Assembly: GCA_038030265.1 (NCBI GenBank)
Contig: CM075941.1
Coordinates: 11,904,001 to 11,968,000, forward strand
Direction: 5' to 3'
DNA: 64,000 nt
Source of the DNA: Corythucha ciliata
Lineage: Eukaryota > Arthropoda > Insecta > Hemiptera > Tingidae
Position 1 is the first letter of the stretch. The number at the start of each line of letters is the position of its first letter. This document shows positions 11,392 through 22,419 of the stretch, in pieces. The notes under the pieces are model-generated. The model did no database searches and was not told where the DNA came from. It worked only from the letters and a program-made list of their open reading frames with translations. The position numbers were made by a program, and so were the translations under genes.

Positions 11392-11652
11392 TGTAAGCGT
11401 GTACAAGAAAAACGAGACCGCGTAAGTCAGAGAACGAAAGTCTATATTTTTCTAAAAGAAAAACCGAACAACTGGCCCCCTGTTCTGCAAAATTTCATAG
11501 TGTTCCTAGGAATATCCTTCCCACCCGTCCGACCCGAATTAAATCACATGTTGATGGGGAGAATGGGTGGAAAGAGACAGTGATAGTGACAGTCAAAAGT
11601 TATAGAACAGGCCCCCTGATGTTTTTATGTAAAAATGTGAAGGGACGCCACA
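11392..11652 (-). repeat. 5' LTR of the gypsy element, split by a MITE
   Basis: Identical to the 3' LTR except for a 144 bp addition (141 bp element plus one copy of CTG) after position 11474. The insertion splits the U3/R region and probably damages the promoter or its start site. Confidence 0.92.
11475..11615. mobile_element. MITE with CTG target duplication (copy 2)
   Basis: 141 bp, flanked by CTG at 11472-11474 and 11616-11618. The uninterrupted 3' LTR shows the empty site CAACTGATG with a single CTG, which proves the duplication. Its right end inverted reads GGGGCCTGTTCTATAAC, and its left end GCCCCCTGTTCTGCAAA is a weaker copy. Interior blocks (TTCCTAGGAATATCC, AATTAAATCACATGTTG, CAGTGATAGTGACA) are shared in the same order and orientation with the copy at 61598-61736. 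Confidence 0.9.
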
Positions 11653-11753
11653 TATTTCACTTTTCAGTTGGTCGGTTTCTATAGCCCATGCTAGAAATTT
11701 ATAAATATTTTGCTCGTTATTTGGCAAACACCGCACGTGTGGAGCCGGCTTTA

Positions 11754-12719
11754 GAAAGAGCTAAAGCCTCGATATTTTGTTATTGAAAGAGGGAAAATAC
11801 GCGAAATTGTGGCTGAAATGGCATAAATTATGTTTTGAAGAACATTGAAGAGCGAATTTCCTGCGGCATTGTCATCTGAAAAGTCCAATGTCTTGAAATT
11901 AAGTTTTTTAAACAAGCTTAATCAGTTTTTTGTATCAACCAAAATTATAGGAAGAGCTTATGCTATGAAATTCGGTTTATCATAAAATCGTGAATCGCCG
12001 AGATTTGGTTTTGAAAGAGCCAAACCAACGAAAGTTTAAATTAGAACAGTTGGGCGTAGGGGGCCTTGCACCCAACAAACTTCACGAATATTACACCCAA
12101 GGTGCGGTCCAGTCTCCGTTTCGACCTCAGACCTTCAGCCACCAGGGCTACTCGGTCCTGGTCTCATCAGCCCGGCAATTGAGCCGAGTACGGAGCCGAG
12201 GAGCGAAGGTGCTACTGCACTATACGATCCCCGCCCTCGGTTACAACCCGTCCTGGCAAGACCAAGAGGGGGAGAACCGGCTCACTAGAACCGATGAGAA
12301 TCGTGAGGGCAAAACGGGGACTGGCGATGTAGCGGCTATAGGCGCCGCTATTTATAATTTTTCCAGTTTGTGAGGGAGCTTTGAGGTGGAACAACGTGCC
12401 TGGGCCTAAATGTCTGGTTTTAGGTAGAATGCTCTGGATTCTGGGGCCTTATTCCAAAATATTTTGTTTCAATCAAATCCTAACACCAAATTCTAACAAA
12501 TTTTGTCAATGTTCTTGAGCAGATATCAGATACAGAGCAGATACGCTGCAATACAAAATTCAGTTTTTGGGAAACAGAGACAGTGGGCTTTCAGGCAATT
12601 TTGTGTATAAAACAATTAAGAAATTACGCGAATCGGATAAGTATGTGTGGAGGTGAGGGTTAGAACACATTTTACCGCCACCCCCGTCACGGAGGCCTAA
12701 AACCTCCCCTGCGTAGGCC
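11754..12719. other. V5 array followed by a GC-rich island, no gene called
   Basis: 11760-12040 is the degenerate 'gagccaaa' array. 12100-12345 is a GC-rich island with a plus-strand open frame of 127 codons (11990-12373) that matches nothing I recognise and may be a relic LINE leader. At 12441, CTG followed by GGGCCTTATTCC looks like one end of a MITE of the CAG/CTG group, with no partner end seen. Confidence 0.4.
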
Positions 12720-13813
12720 CACTGGTGGACCTGCACCTATCGGGGCCCGGGGCGGAAATCTCCATAGGAGGCCCCTCAAGTTGAGTTTTCTCCACTTTAG
12801 CAGCAAAGCAATTTTTTCTATATTTTAGCATAAATTAGAGCACTGTTCCCTGTTTGAGCTGGAAATTAGCGTTTTCTTACGTATTTTCCTCAATATTAGC
12901 AGCAAAATAGCAGGTTTTTTTTCCACAAATCGCATTTTTTTGTTCGCCAAGCGCTATAATTTAGCGATTTTTCTCAGCCGTAAATCAGCGGTTTATTCCG
13001 CTTGTTCTCAATTTGCCTTCAGAAGCCGCGAACTCGCGTATTTTCAATGTTTGATGCAAATTGAAATTATACACAATTTTAGCCGCGAATTAGGGATTTT
13101 CCTCAATTTTACTCGCGAACTAGCGCTTTTTCTTGATTTTAGCAGCATAGTAGCGTTTTTAACCTGTGAATTAGCGATTTTTTTCAATTTTAGCGACGAA
13201 TTGGCGTTTTCCGCAATTTTAGCCGCAGATTAGCCAATATTCCCATTTTTAGAAGCGAATGAGTACTAGGGCCAAAAACAATACTTTTGCATTGATTTCT
13301 ACATTTTAGCCGTAGAATGGCCTCCATATACCGCGAATCAGCGATTTCTTCACAATTTTGGCCTAGATGTTGGATCGTGACAACACGAATCAGCGCTTCC
13401 TCACAGTTATGGTCACGAATTTTAGCGCAAGTTTTTGCCACGTTAGCAAGTTGCACATTGACGATCAGCACATCAGTGCACTCAAGGACCTAACGAAACA
13501 GGGGATAGTGTATTTTCTCCATTTTAGCCGGGAATTATCCTCAAGAAGGTGCGAATTTTCCAAAATTTGAGACACCAGAAGTGCCTATCGGAACTCTCGA
13601 ATATTCAGTCTAAACTCTTGGCTGATATTTCACCTGCAACGTTAGGAGAGACTGAAAATCGTTGTCCAACTGTCCAACCGTTTTACGTACCTACATCCAT
13701 GAATATAGAACGTAAATATTTTCAATTTTCTTTATTTAAACTTTTCGAGGGCCCCGTCTGATAGGGGGCCCGGGGCGGTCCGCCCCTCTCGCCACTACCT
13801 CGGTACGCTACTG
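12720..13813 (+). mobile_element. Array-filled DNA element A1 (hAT-like ends)
   Basis: Starts CACTGGTGGACCTGCACC followed by TATCGGGGCCCGGGGCGG, and ends GGGCCCGGGGCGGTCCG...CTCGGTACGCTACTG. The ends are imperfect inverted relatives (CA..GCG.ACC). The same start and end sequences delimit or mark elements at 15780-22419, 45854-49491, 63090-63220 and 63336 onward. The interior (12790-13560) is a degenerate array built on TTTAGCCGCGAATTAGCG (vocabulary V1). No convincing 8 bp duplication is seen for this copy. Confidence 0.6.
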
Positions 13814-15622
13814 CCGGCCGGTAGGGCCCAAGTGTAAAGCACAGGCAAGTGCTGCCCTCATCACTTTACACGTTGGTCCGCATAATCAGAATAAGATAGG
13901 CAATAAAACGCACGACACACGCCACCACTGTTCCCATTGTCTTCGTCAAAAATAATAAATTCGAAGTAATAGACGAGAAAGACGGTTACAAAGAGCGACA
14001 TTCTCATTCGGCAGATTATGTCCAATTTAAATGTACATATTTCACGTTATGAAATACCTTAGGCTATTACAGATTATTCAGAATTGATTACCGTCGATAA
14101 TCTTCACGAAGAAATTATCATTGAGAGAATAATTTCTCATTCCAGAGGTATGTGTCACCTGAAATTATGGAATTCCTGTTTGCGCATACTAACCGCGTTA
14201 GTACGCCCTTTTACGGTTTAAAACGATTGGTAGAAGTAATGTTGTTTTTACCATACAACTTCGACTTGTCTTAAGAAAAAAAATCGATTGTGCTCCTATA
14301 AAAAAAGAAATTGCTATTTCTTAAATAAATTGTCGGCTATAAAAAAAGTACGGATAGAAGAAAAGGACCGTATAGAAGTGTCATTTGGAAGATAAATCCG
14401 ACCTTGAAAAGGAAGAAACCCGACCGCATAAGTGATTCAATTTTTATTTTTTGTTATAGAGAAGTGAGGACATATTGATAGTAATAAAAGTTTATTTACT
14501 TATTTTTTTGACAGCGTAATTTAATATTTTTCCAATCAAAACAGGTAGGCGAGCTCACGATTTTATTTGAATAATTAAGGAGGGTGCTCAGGTCAAACAA
14601 CAAGGTAGGTATTCTTTTCAGTTTGGTGTGTGAGTGTGTGTGTGTGTCGTCGTGCAATCTGATGTTCGGCTAAAATAAGAAAGAAACTGGGCCTTTCCTA
14701 CCTGGCTACTACAGGTCAGACCCTATTAACACTTGTTATTGTATTGCCCCAGACTGCCTTCTCTGTTTCTTTTTTAGTATCTTTTTCCCGTTTCCACTTT
14801 TTTTTTTCTTTTTTTTTTTTTTTTAGATAGGTTTTTAAATCTTCTTTCAAAAAGTTGTTAATTTTGTGTTTTTTTAGACGCGTCCAGTGAATTGTCAGCT
14901 CGGAAAATAAACGATAATTATAAGGCGCAAAGGGCGTTCTTGAGTTGTTGAGCGGGCAGAGCAAATTTAAAAAAGAGACCGAAGCCCAACTATGACTATG
15001 CCAGACATAAACTAGACTTAAAACTTTTGGTAGACTGTTGTTGACATGGTCACCTTAACGAGAATGCATTATCAAGGAAAGGTGGAGCCGCTTCCTTCGT
15101 AGAGAGGATGTATATATATATAAATATAAAAAGAAGAAAGATGCTAAAGGCCCAGGTAAAATATGTGAACGACTCCCGAAGACTTGTACAGTTTTTGAGT
15201 TTCAGGGTAGTATAAATCACGACTCCCTGAAGGCACCAAAAGGGCTACCGAAGAAGGGTCAAAAGTGACTCATCAGGAGGATTTGTTTTGAGTGGTTTGC
15301 TGGGATAGTTATTTATTAAATATCGGAAAGGGTGAGAAAGTCAGGTCAGTATTCATTGGCGTTAAATATTGTTTGACGGTGGTGTGAGGGGGGGATTGCT
15401 GCCTTTTTCAGAACTCATATGAGTCATTTTGGGTTGATGATTCCTCAAAATACCTAATAGACCGAGAGCTGGCCACAGTCCCATTCAACCGGAAGAACAT
15501 AGTCGTGAAAGCTGTGCAAAATGATAGCTTTATGACCTTCTATTTACGAGTCCGGGAGTCTGCCATGCCGTATCTGAGGCCTAAGGATTTTATAGCTAAT
15601 TAAAGTCCTATAAAGTGATACC
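13814..15622. other. Unassigned sequence; hairpin and simple repeats
   Basis: A hairpin with GTGTAAAG/CTTTACAC arms lies at about 13832-13872. A (GT)n run sits at 14631-14646, a T-rich tract at 14800-14825 and (TA)n at 15112-15122. No exon or transposon protein was recognised. The lysine-rich open frame at 14716-14964 minus is a translation of the T-rich tract. Confidence 0.4.
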
Positions 15623-15763
15623 ATGGACAACAGTTCTGATTCTGATGAAATTACGAATTTTTCCTGCAAACAATGTCACGCCGTAGTCAAAACCCAAACT
15701 CATATGCAACAGCTTCTCACAGCACGGACAGGACTCAGAGGGATCACATCCGGAAATCGCTGA
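15623..15763 (+). pseudogene. Possible upstream part of the LINE continued at 22420
   Basis: An ATG opens a 46-codon frame (MDNSSDSDEI...CKQCHAVV) containing a CxxC pair, like the start of a LINE ORF1. In another frame the sequence just before the A2 insertion reads ...HPEIADKSRND and runs in phase into ISFLDSGFNFKSVSVDE on the far side (from 22420). The LINE was therefore apparently continuous before insertion. Most of the expected ORF1 and endonuclease is missing, so this is a deleted copy. Confidence 0.4.
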
Positions 15764-16849
15764 CAAGAGCAGAAATGACCAGTAGCGTACCGTGGCCTGA
15801 CAGGCGAGGGCCCCGAAAAGCTTAAATAAGGAAAAATGAGGATTTTAAGGTTCATTAATGTGAAAAGGTTGGACAGCGCTTTGGCTCCTTTCTACGAATT
15901 TCAGTCTACATCCGACCTGGAGAATATAACGTTACAAGTGACATCAGCAAAGAGTGCGGGCTCACTATTCGATTGAGCCCCCGAGTGTGCTATTCTGGTG
16001 GCTGAAATACAGAAATAATTTGCGCCTTCTTGAGGAAAATTCATGGATAAAATAGAGAGAATAGACCGTCCCCAGTTTCGTTAGGTCCTTACAAGCGCAC
16101 TAATGTACTAATAGGCAATTTAGAACTGGCTGACGCGGCAAAAACTTAGGAAAAAGCGCTAATATTCGTGCCTATAACTGCGAAAAAGCGGTAATATTCG
16201 TGGCTATAACTGCGAAAAAGCGCTGATTTGTGGTCTCACGATGCAACTTCCAGACAGAGATTGAGAAAAAATAGTAGATTCGCAGTATATGACGGCCATT
16301 CCGCGGATAAAATTTAGAAATCAATGCATAAGTGTTGTTTTTGAGCGAAGCCCGCTGTACAAGTAAAAAAAAAAAAAAACACATCTCGGCTAATATTAAC
16401 AAAAACAACGCTAATTCGGATTAAAATTGGGCCAAAATGGCAAATTCTCAACTGTAATGGCGAAAAGATATGCTAATTCACTGCAAAATTATCAGAAAAC
16501 GCTATTTCACAGCTGAAATGGAGCAAAATCGCTAATTCGCGGATAAAGTTGAGGAAAAACGTTAATTCGCGGATATGAAAGTGGAGAAAATCACTAATTC
16601 GCGGCTGAAATTGAGAAAACGCAAATCCGTATAGCTTCTGAAAGATTCGAGGCTCAAACTGAGAACCAGCGCTAAACCATAGCAGAAACTAGAAAAAAAA
16701 TTGCTTATGTGGGGCTAAAATCTAAAAAACAACGAGGCTAAAATTGAAAAAATATGTTAATTAGGCATTGGCGGATTTAAGGGGGGGCTATAGGGACTTA
16801 GCCCCCCCAGTTGGACGTATTAGCCCCCCAAGATGTTTAGTTTTTAACT

Positions 16850-18120
16850 CCGAAAATGACAGTGTCTATAGGGCGACATTGGCATGTTTAGAGGACGAAA
16901 TTTACAGTTTTCGAGATAAATATGTCCATTAATTAATTCCAGTACGAAATTTATAGTTTTGAACGACGATATTGATATTTTCTAGTACTAGTAGTAGTAG
17001 TAGGATATTCGTTATGTTGGAGGAGATTCCAAGTCAAAAATGTCCGTTCCTGAGGCAAAATTGACAGTATTGTAAGTCGAAATTGACAGTTTGAAATACG
17101 ACAATCACAGTTTTGAATGTTGAAGTTGACAGTATCTAGGGTGAAATTGACAGTTTACATGATGAAATTAGGAGTTTTAGGACGACGTTGATAGTTTTGA
17201 CAACGAAATTTACAATTTCCTGGACAAAATAGACAGTTTCAGAAAGGAATTGACTGTTTCTCGAACAAATGCAAGTTGATAGTTTCCAGGACGAAATTGA
17301 AAGTTTTGAATGATTCTTGAACGAAATTGACAGTTTGTAGGACGATCTTGGCAGTTTTAGGACGACACTGATAGGTTTGGCGACGAAAGCGACTGTTTTG
17401 GGGACGAAATTGACTGTTTAAAAGTCGAAATTGTTAGATTTGAACATTTACTTGATAGTTTTTAGGGCGAAATTGACAGTTTTGAACGACGAAATTGATA
17501 GTTTCTAGTACTCGACTGTTTTCGGTGAAAGGACTTGGAAATCTTCAGTTTCCGGAATCCCTTGACACAGTTTCTAGGAAGACATTGGCAGATTCGAGGA
17601 TGAAATTGACAGTTTGTGGGGCGAAATTGGCAGTTTTAGAATGATATCGGTATAGTTTTGACGACGAAATTGACAGTTTTGAATGACGAAATTGACCTTC
17701 ATAGGACAAAATTGACCGTGTTAGATCGATGCTGATAGTTTCAACTAGAAATGTGCAGTCTCCAGGACGAAATTGACACTTTTTGAGACAACATTGACAG
17801 TTATTTATGACAAAATAGACAGTTTCTCGGGTGAAATTGACAGTTCCCTGGCCGAAATTGACAGTTTACGGGACGGAATCGTTTTGAGAGTTTTAACTGT
17901 TTCAGGTGAAGGGGTCCAAAAACCCCATGTTGTGAGCCCGAATGGTCCGCTACTGAATCTCGAAATCAAGTTTTGTGATCTTCTGTTATGCAGGAGGAAA
18001 TTGACAGATTCCAAGTCAAGACTGTCAGTTTCTGGGGTGAAATTGGAGTTTTTTAAAGAAGAAATTATCAGTTTTAAAGACGAAATTGACAGCTCGACCG
18101 AAACTGACAGTTGCCGAGGG
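16850..18120. repeat. Degenerate array V2 (GACGAAATTGACAGTTT)
   Basis: Dozens of diverged copies of GACGAAATTGACAGTTT, spaced mostly 20-35 bp apart. The plus-strand open frame at 17773-18129 is a by-product of the array and not a gene. Confidence 0.8.
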
Positions 18121-18179
18121 AGGACTTAAGAAAATCCATACTGGTCGTCTGAAACCAGAATTCACGTCAGTGACTGAGT

Positions 18180-20300
18180 TTGCAATTTTTATTGCCTGAC
18201 TAGTCGTTTTGGTGATAGTTAGGGTACCAATCGTCAGTTCAGGCATTTTTAAGACACGAATGGTCAATTTGGCCATTATTGGAACGCGAGTGGTCGTTTT
18301 TAAGACGCAAATCTATCAGTATAGCCATTGTGGGGGAGGGGGAGGCATGAATTGTCAATACGACCAGCAGCCCGTTTAAGGGCTTGTCCAGTCTGTTCTA
18401 CCACTTTCAAGGGCCAATTGTCGTTGTCCCTGACGCTTTCCAAAGAGCGCGAATGACCAGTTTGACCATTTTTAGACCAAAACTTTGAAGATTGAAATTT
18501 TTAAGGCGTTTGGTTATTTCAGAGCACGAATCGTCAGTTCAGTCATTTTCAATGGCCTGATGGCCTTTTTGGCAATTTTCCCGGCGCGAGTCGTCATTTT
18601 AGGCATTTCCAGGGGACGAAACTTCCGTAAAGTCAATTTTAGGGTTTGAATGGTTAGTTTAGCAATTTATAAGGCATGAATCGCTAGATTCACTATTTTT
18701 CGAATGGTTCCAACGAGCAAAAATTTGTTTTTGGCGCAGTGAAATCCGTGAAATTGCTTTTTTAGGTTCAACCAGCAGCAAGTCACATTAGGCATTTTAA
18801 TGGCATGAATCGTCAGTTAAGCCATTTCCAAGGCGCAAATTATTAGTTCTGCTATTTTTAGGGCACAAATCCTCTGCTGGTGGACAAGTCGTCGTGGCTC
18901 AGTTTGTCCATTTTTGCGCTATGAATGGTAAGTTCGCCATTTCACTGGCACGAATTTGCAAATTTAGCTATTTTTAGGGCGTGATTTACCAATCAAGCAA
19001 TTTTAATAGCCTGAGAGTCGGTAATCAGTTTCAAATAAAATCTAAAAGTTTACCCAGTCCATGAGGTGCATGTAGCTAACGCGGGTGGGGGGGGGGGGTG
19101 GGGGGTCGGTGTGAGGACGGCCCATGCTTGGTACGCAATCACAAGTGGTCAGCTTATCGCTTGAAGGGTGCAAATAGCCCTGTTTGGCCATTTTTGGGTG
19201 CAGATATAGCCACCCAAATTTGAAGGCGCGAATCGTCTGTTTCTCTGTTTAGCCTTTGTAGAGCACAAACGGTCAGTTAGGCCATTCTTAGACCGTGAAT
19301 TGCTGGTACGGGCTGTTATGTCATTTACAGGGTGCAAAATAGCGTAAATAGCCAGCTTTTAAGGCCAGGATCGTCAGTTTAGACATTTCCAAGGTGTGAA
19401 GGCTCAGTATGGCTATTTCTGACGCGCGAATGGCCAATTTTGCCATTTTCAGGACATGAATCATCTGCTTTGGGATTTTCAAAGTGCGAATTGTCAGTTT
19501 AACCATTCACCGTAGGCCGCATAGAGTCAGTTTTACAAATTTTATAGGGCGTGAATAGCCAGTTTGGCAATTTTAACGCTGCCAGTATGGCCATTCCTAG
19601 GGCATGAATCCGTCATTTTAGTCAATTGTATGTTACGAACTCAGTTTTGACATTTGCATTGCGTGAATTATTAGTTTAACCACTTAGAGTACGCAAACAA
19701 TCAGTTATGGGGTGCGAATTGTCAGCTTGCCATTTCTAGGTCGCAAATTGTCAGCATAGTCATTTATAGAGAGTGAATAGCCAGTGTGATATTTTCAGAG
19801 CATGAATCGTCAGTTTTTCTATTTCTAGGGTTTGTAAAATCTGTTGGGCCATTTATAATAAGCGCGAATCGTCAGTTTTGCTTTTTTGAGGACGCTATTA
19901 GTTCTATCAAGCCAACGCCCGTATGGTCATTCTTGGCGCGCAAATGGTTGATTTTGGAATATTTAGGGCAGGAATTGTCTGTTAAGGGATTTGCGGAGCG
20001 TGAATTGTTAGTTTGCCCATTTTTAGAGCAGCTTGGCCACTTTTTGAGCGGGAATCGCTAGTTTTAGCTAGTTGAGCTCGCGAATGGAAGATTTAGCCTT
20101 TTTCATAGCGGGATTCATGATCTTTTCATGCATTTTCAGGGCTGCACGAACCGTCAGTCTAGTCACTTTTAGACCGCGTGAAGTCCGTTGGGCTTTTCTT
20201 TTTTTTTTAAAGCGGTAATTGCCCGTTTGGCAATTTTTAAGGCGTTTTAAGGTGGTAATAGGCAGTGAATTGATAGCAAGCCATTTTTATTAGAGCGAAG
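18180..20300. repeat. Degenerate array V3 (AATCGTCAGTTTAGCCAT)
   Basis: Diverged copies of AATCGTCAGTTTAGCCAT followed by TTTTAGGGCGCG, at roughly 30-45 bp spacing. The same vocabulary returns at 60190-60960 in element D. A G run (19087-19115) interrupts it. Overlapping open frames are by-products. Confidence 0.8.
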
Positions 20301-20859
20301 TACACAATTTCATAAGCCTCTCCCTTGACTGAATCTTGGATCCGCGTCTGGACCCTGCGATATTTTGTTTTTAAAAACAGCTAGAGCCGTGAAATTTCTC
20401 TTTAAAATGAGCCAGTACGCTCATTTATCCTCTAAAAAGGTGTGAAATCCCGTTAAATTGGCTTGTCTTAAGGGAGCCAGCCCCATGAAATTGGTTTCTG
20501 ACCTACGAAATCCACAAATTTGGTCTCAAAAAGTGCCAAACCGGCAAATTTTGTTATTGAAGTAGCCAAAACCACGGAATTGGTTTTTGCGGTGTGTTCA
20601 ATCCGTGATATTTGGACATCGAAAGTGTCTAATGAGCGGAATTGCATTCATGAAGAGTCAACCCGGTGCAAATTGGCTTTTTAGGGAGTCAATTCTGTGA
20701 CATTGGCGTTTTGAGCGAGGAAAACCTTTGAAATTCGTTCTGAGAGCAATAATCCACAAAATTTGGAATTTGACTTGATCTGCGAGAGGTGGGGGGGATC
20801 ATGAGCTCAGGGCTAAGCCCCTCTAAACATTTTACATTAAATCCGCCTCTATAATTAGG

Positions 20860-22330
20860 GCGGCTAGCATTAAGAAAAACACTAATTTTCAACTCAAACT
20901 GAGAAAAAGTGCTAATTCGCTAAAATTGAACAAAAAACAAATGTCAATGTGGGACTGAAATGTGAAAAAAAACAAAAAAACAAACAAACAAACAAACGAA
21001 CAAAACAAACAAAAAAAAAACGAAGCTAATATTGAAAACATTCACTAATACACACACTAAACTCTAGTTTTCAGCTCAAAAAAGTGCTATTCCCAGCTAA
21101 GAATTGAGGAAAACGACAATTTGTGGCTAAAATTGAGAAAATTCGCTAATTCACAGGCTAAAAACGCTTCTACGCAGCTAAAAGTGAAAAAAAAGCGCTA
21201 ATTCGCGGCTAAAATTGAGGAAAAAAATTGCGGATAAAGTGTTTAAGAATTTCTAATTCCGTCATCTCGCCTTCTGAGGGCAACTCTGTGACTGAAATTG
21301 AGAAAAACGGCAAATTCATGGCTATAAGTTTTAAAAAAACACACACTGATTCACGGCTAGAACTGAGAAGAAGCGCTAATCCATAGTTAAAATTTAAAAA
21401 AATGCTAATGCGGTGCTGAAATGGAGAAGAACCCGCTAATTTGCAGCTAATATTGAGAAAATCAGTAATTATTGGCTAAAATTAAGAGAAAGGTTAATTT
21501 TCAGCCTAAATTAAAAAACAAGTGCTAATACGCTGACGCAAAAATAGAAAAATTGCCAATTTGCACTTAAAATATTGGAAAACGCCAATTCGTGGTTAAA
21601 ATGAACAGAATTCACTAACTTACGGGTTAGAAACGCTACTACGTTGCTAAAACTACGAAAAAGCGCTAATTCGCGGCTGAAGTATAGGGAAATCACTAAT
21701 TCACCGCTGAAATTGAGAAAATTCGCGGCTTCCTCGGTCAACTTTGAGGCTAAAATTGAGAAAAAGCGCCAATATCATGGCTATGGGTGAAAACCCCGCA
21801 AATTCGCGGCTAAAACTGAGAAAAAATCGCTAATTCGTAGCGATATTGTTATGGTGAACATAAAAATGCTAATTTATCGTAAACATGTAGAAGTAACTGC
21901 TATTTTGCGGCTAATATTGAGTAAAACGCTAATTTTCAGCTCAAACTGAGTAAAGTGCTAATTCCCTGTTCCCTGCAAGGAAAAATCGCTTAGTTGTAGC
22001 TAAAATTGTGGAAGACGCCAACTCGAGAAAAAGTTGAGAAACATCGCTGATTCACAATCACAGGATAAAAAAGCTACTTTGCTGCTAAATTGAGAAAAAG
22101 CGCGTGTTTATGTCTATAAGGTGGGGGGGGGGATTACCCACTAATCCGTTGCTAATTTGCGGCGAAAAGCGCTAATTTGCTGGAAACGTTGACCAAAAGC
22201 GCTCATTCGCGGCTTAAACTTGGCTTAAGCGCTGTTTGGCGTATAGGTTGTGGAAATAGCGGTGATTTGCCTAAAATAAGAAAAAGGTCTCGGCTACAAT
22301 TAGGAAAAGGCCTTAGCGGTTATCAATAGA
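20860..22330. repeat. Degenerate array V1, reverse orientation
   Basis: Diverged copies of CGCTAATTCGCGGCTAAAA followed by TTGAGAAAA, spaced about 25-45 bp. Includes a (CAAA)n-like run at about 20965-21020. It is the same array as 16140-16760, from which it is separated by element B. Confidence 0.8.
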
Positions 22331-22419
22331 GGTTTATATTAGGTATGTATAATTAGACACTTTTAGGGGCCTCTTGTAGATTTCCGCCCTGGGCCCCGAT
22401 ACGTGTAGGGCCGCCAGTG

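Larger units (their letters stand above)
7734..11652 (-). mobile_element. Ty3/gypsy LTR retrotransposon, mag-like
   Basis: The two LTRs are each 117 bp once the MITE in the upstream one is removed, and they are identical by eye over all 117 positions. The element is flanked by TATT (7730-7733 and 11653-11656). Reading on the minus strand, the order is 5' LTR, primer-binding site, gag, pol (protease, RT, RNase H, integrase), polypurine tract, 3' LTR. No envelope gene is present. Very short LTRs recall the mag lineage. The coding part is damaged, so this copy cannot move by itself. Confidence 0.93.
7699..11750. mobile_element. Small inverted-repeat element (TTA target), split by the gypsy insertion
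   Basis: 7699-7733 (AGCCGGCTCCTCACATGCGG onward) is an inverted copy of 11704-11750 (ending CCGCACGTGTGGAGCCGGCT). One internal indel of about 12 bp separates the GCGGT block from the AGCAAAATATT block. The ends are flanked by TTA at 7696-7698 and 11751-11753. Removing the gypsy element and its duplication leaves an element of about 130 bp. The TIR and TTA duplication fit a PIF/Harbinger-type MITE. A related inner sequence (GTTGGTCGGTTTCT) recurs near 52553. Confidence 0.65.
16766..20851. mobile_element. Array-filled DNA element B, nested in A2 (4.09 kb)
   Basis: Flanked by a perfect 8 bp duplication TAATTAGG (16758-16765 and 20852-20859). Starts CATTGGCGGATTTAAG and ends with the inverse of TAGAGGCGGATTTAATG. 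Just inside both ends lie copies of GGGGCTTAGCCC-like sequence. The interior holds three different arrays in order: V2 (16850-18120), V3 (18180-20300) and V5 (20340-20780). No transposase frame was seen. Confidence 0.88.
15780..22419 (-). mobile_element. Array-filled DNA element A2 (hAT-like, 6.64 kb)
   Basis: Flanked by a perfect 8 bp duplication, GAAATGAC (15772-15779 and 22420-22427). It begins CAGTAGCGTACCGTGG and ends ..GGGCCGCCAGTG, the inverted counterparts of the A1 ends, so it lies in the opposite orientation. The outer interior (16140-16760 and 20860-22330) is the V1 array in reverse. The centre is a separate nested element (16766-20851). No transposase frame was found. hAT superfamily membership is inferred from 8 bp duplications and CAGTRGCG-type ends. 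Confidence 0.85.

Noticed and set aside
12720..13821. 8 bp target duplication for element A1
   Set aside because: Flanks CGTAGGCC and CCGGCCGG do not match, so the ends are called by similarity only.
17773..18129. 118-codon open frame with regular Asp/Ser/Glu pattern
   Set aside because: The periodic pattern is the direct translation of the V2 array, and the neighbouring frames show the same effect.
12790..22330. CRISPR-like array
   Set aside because: Units are diverged, directly adjoining and without unique spacers of fixed length. They lie in transposon interiors of an intron-bearing eukaryotic genome.
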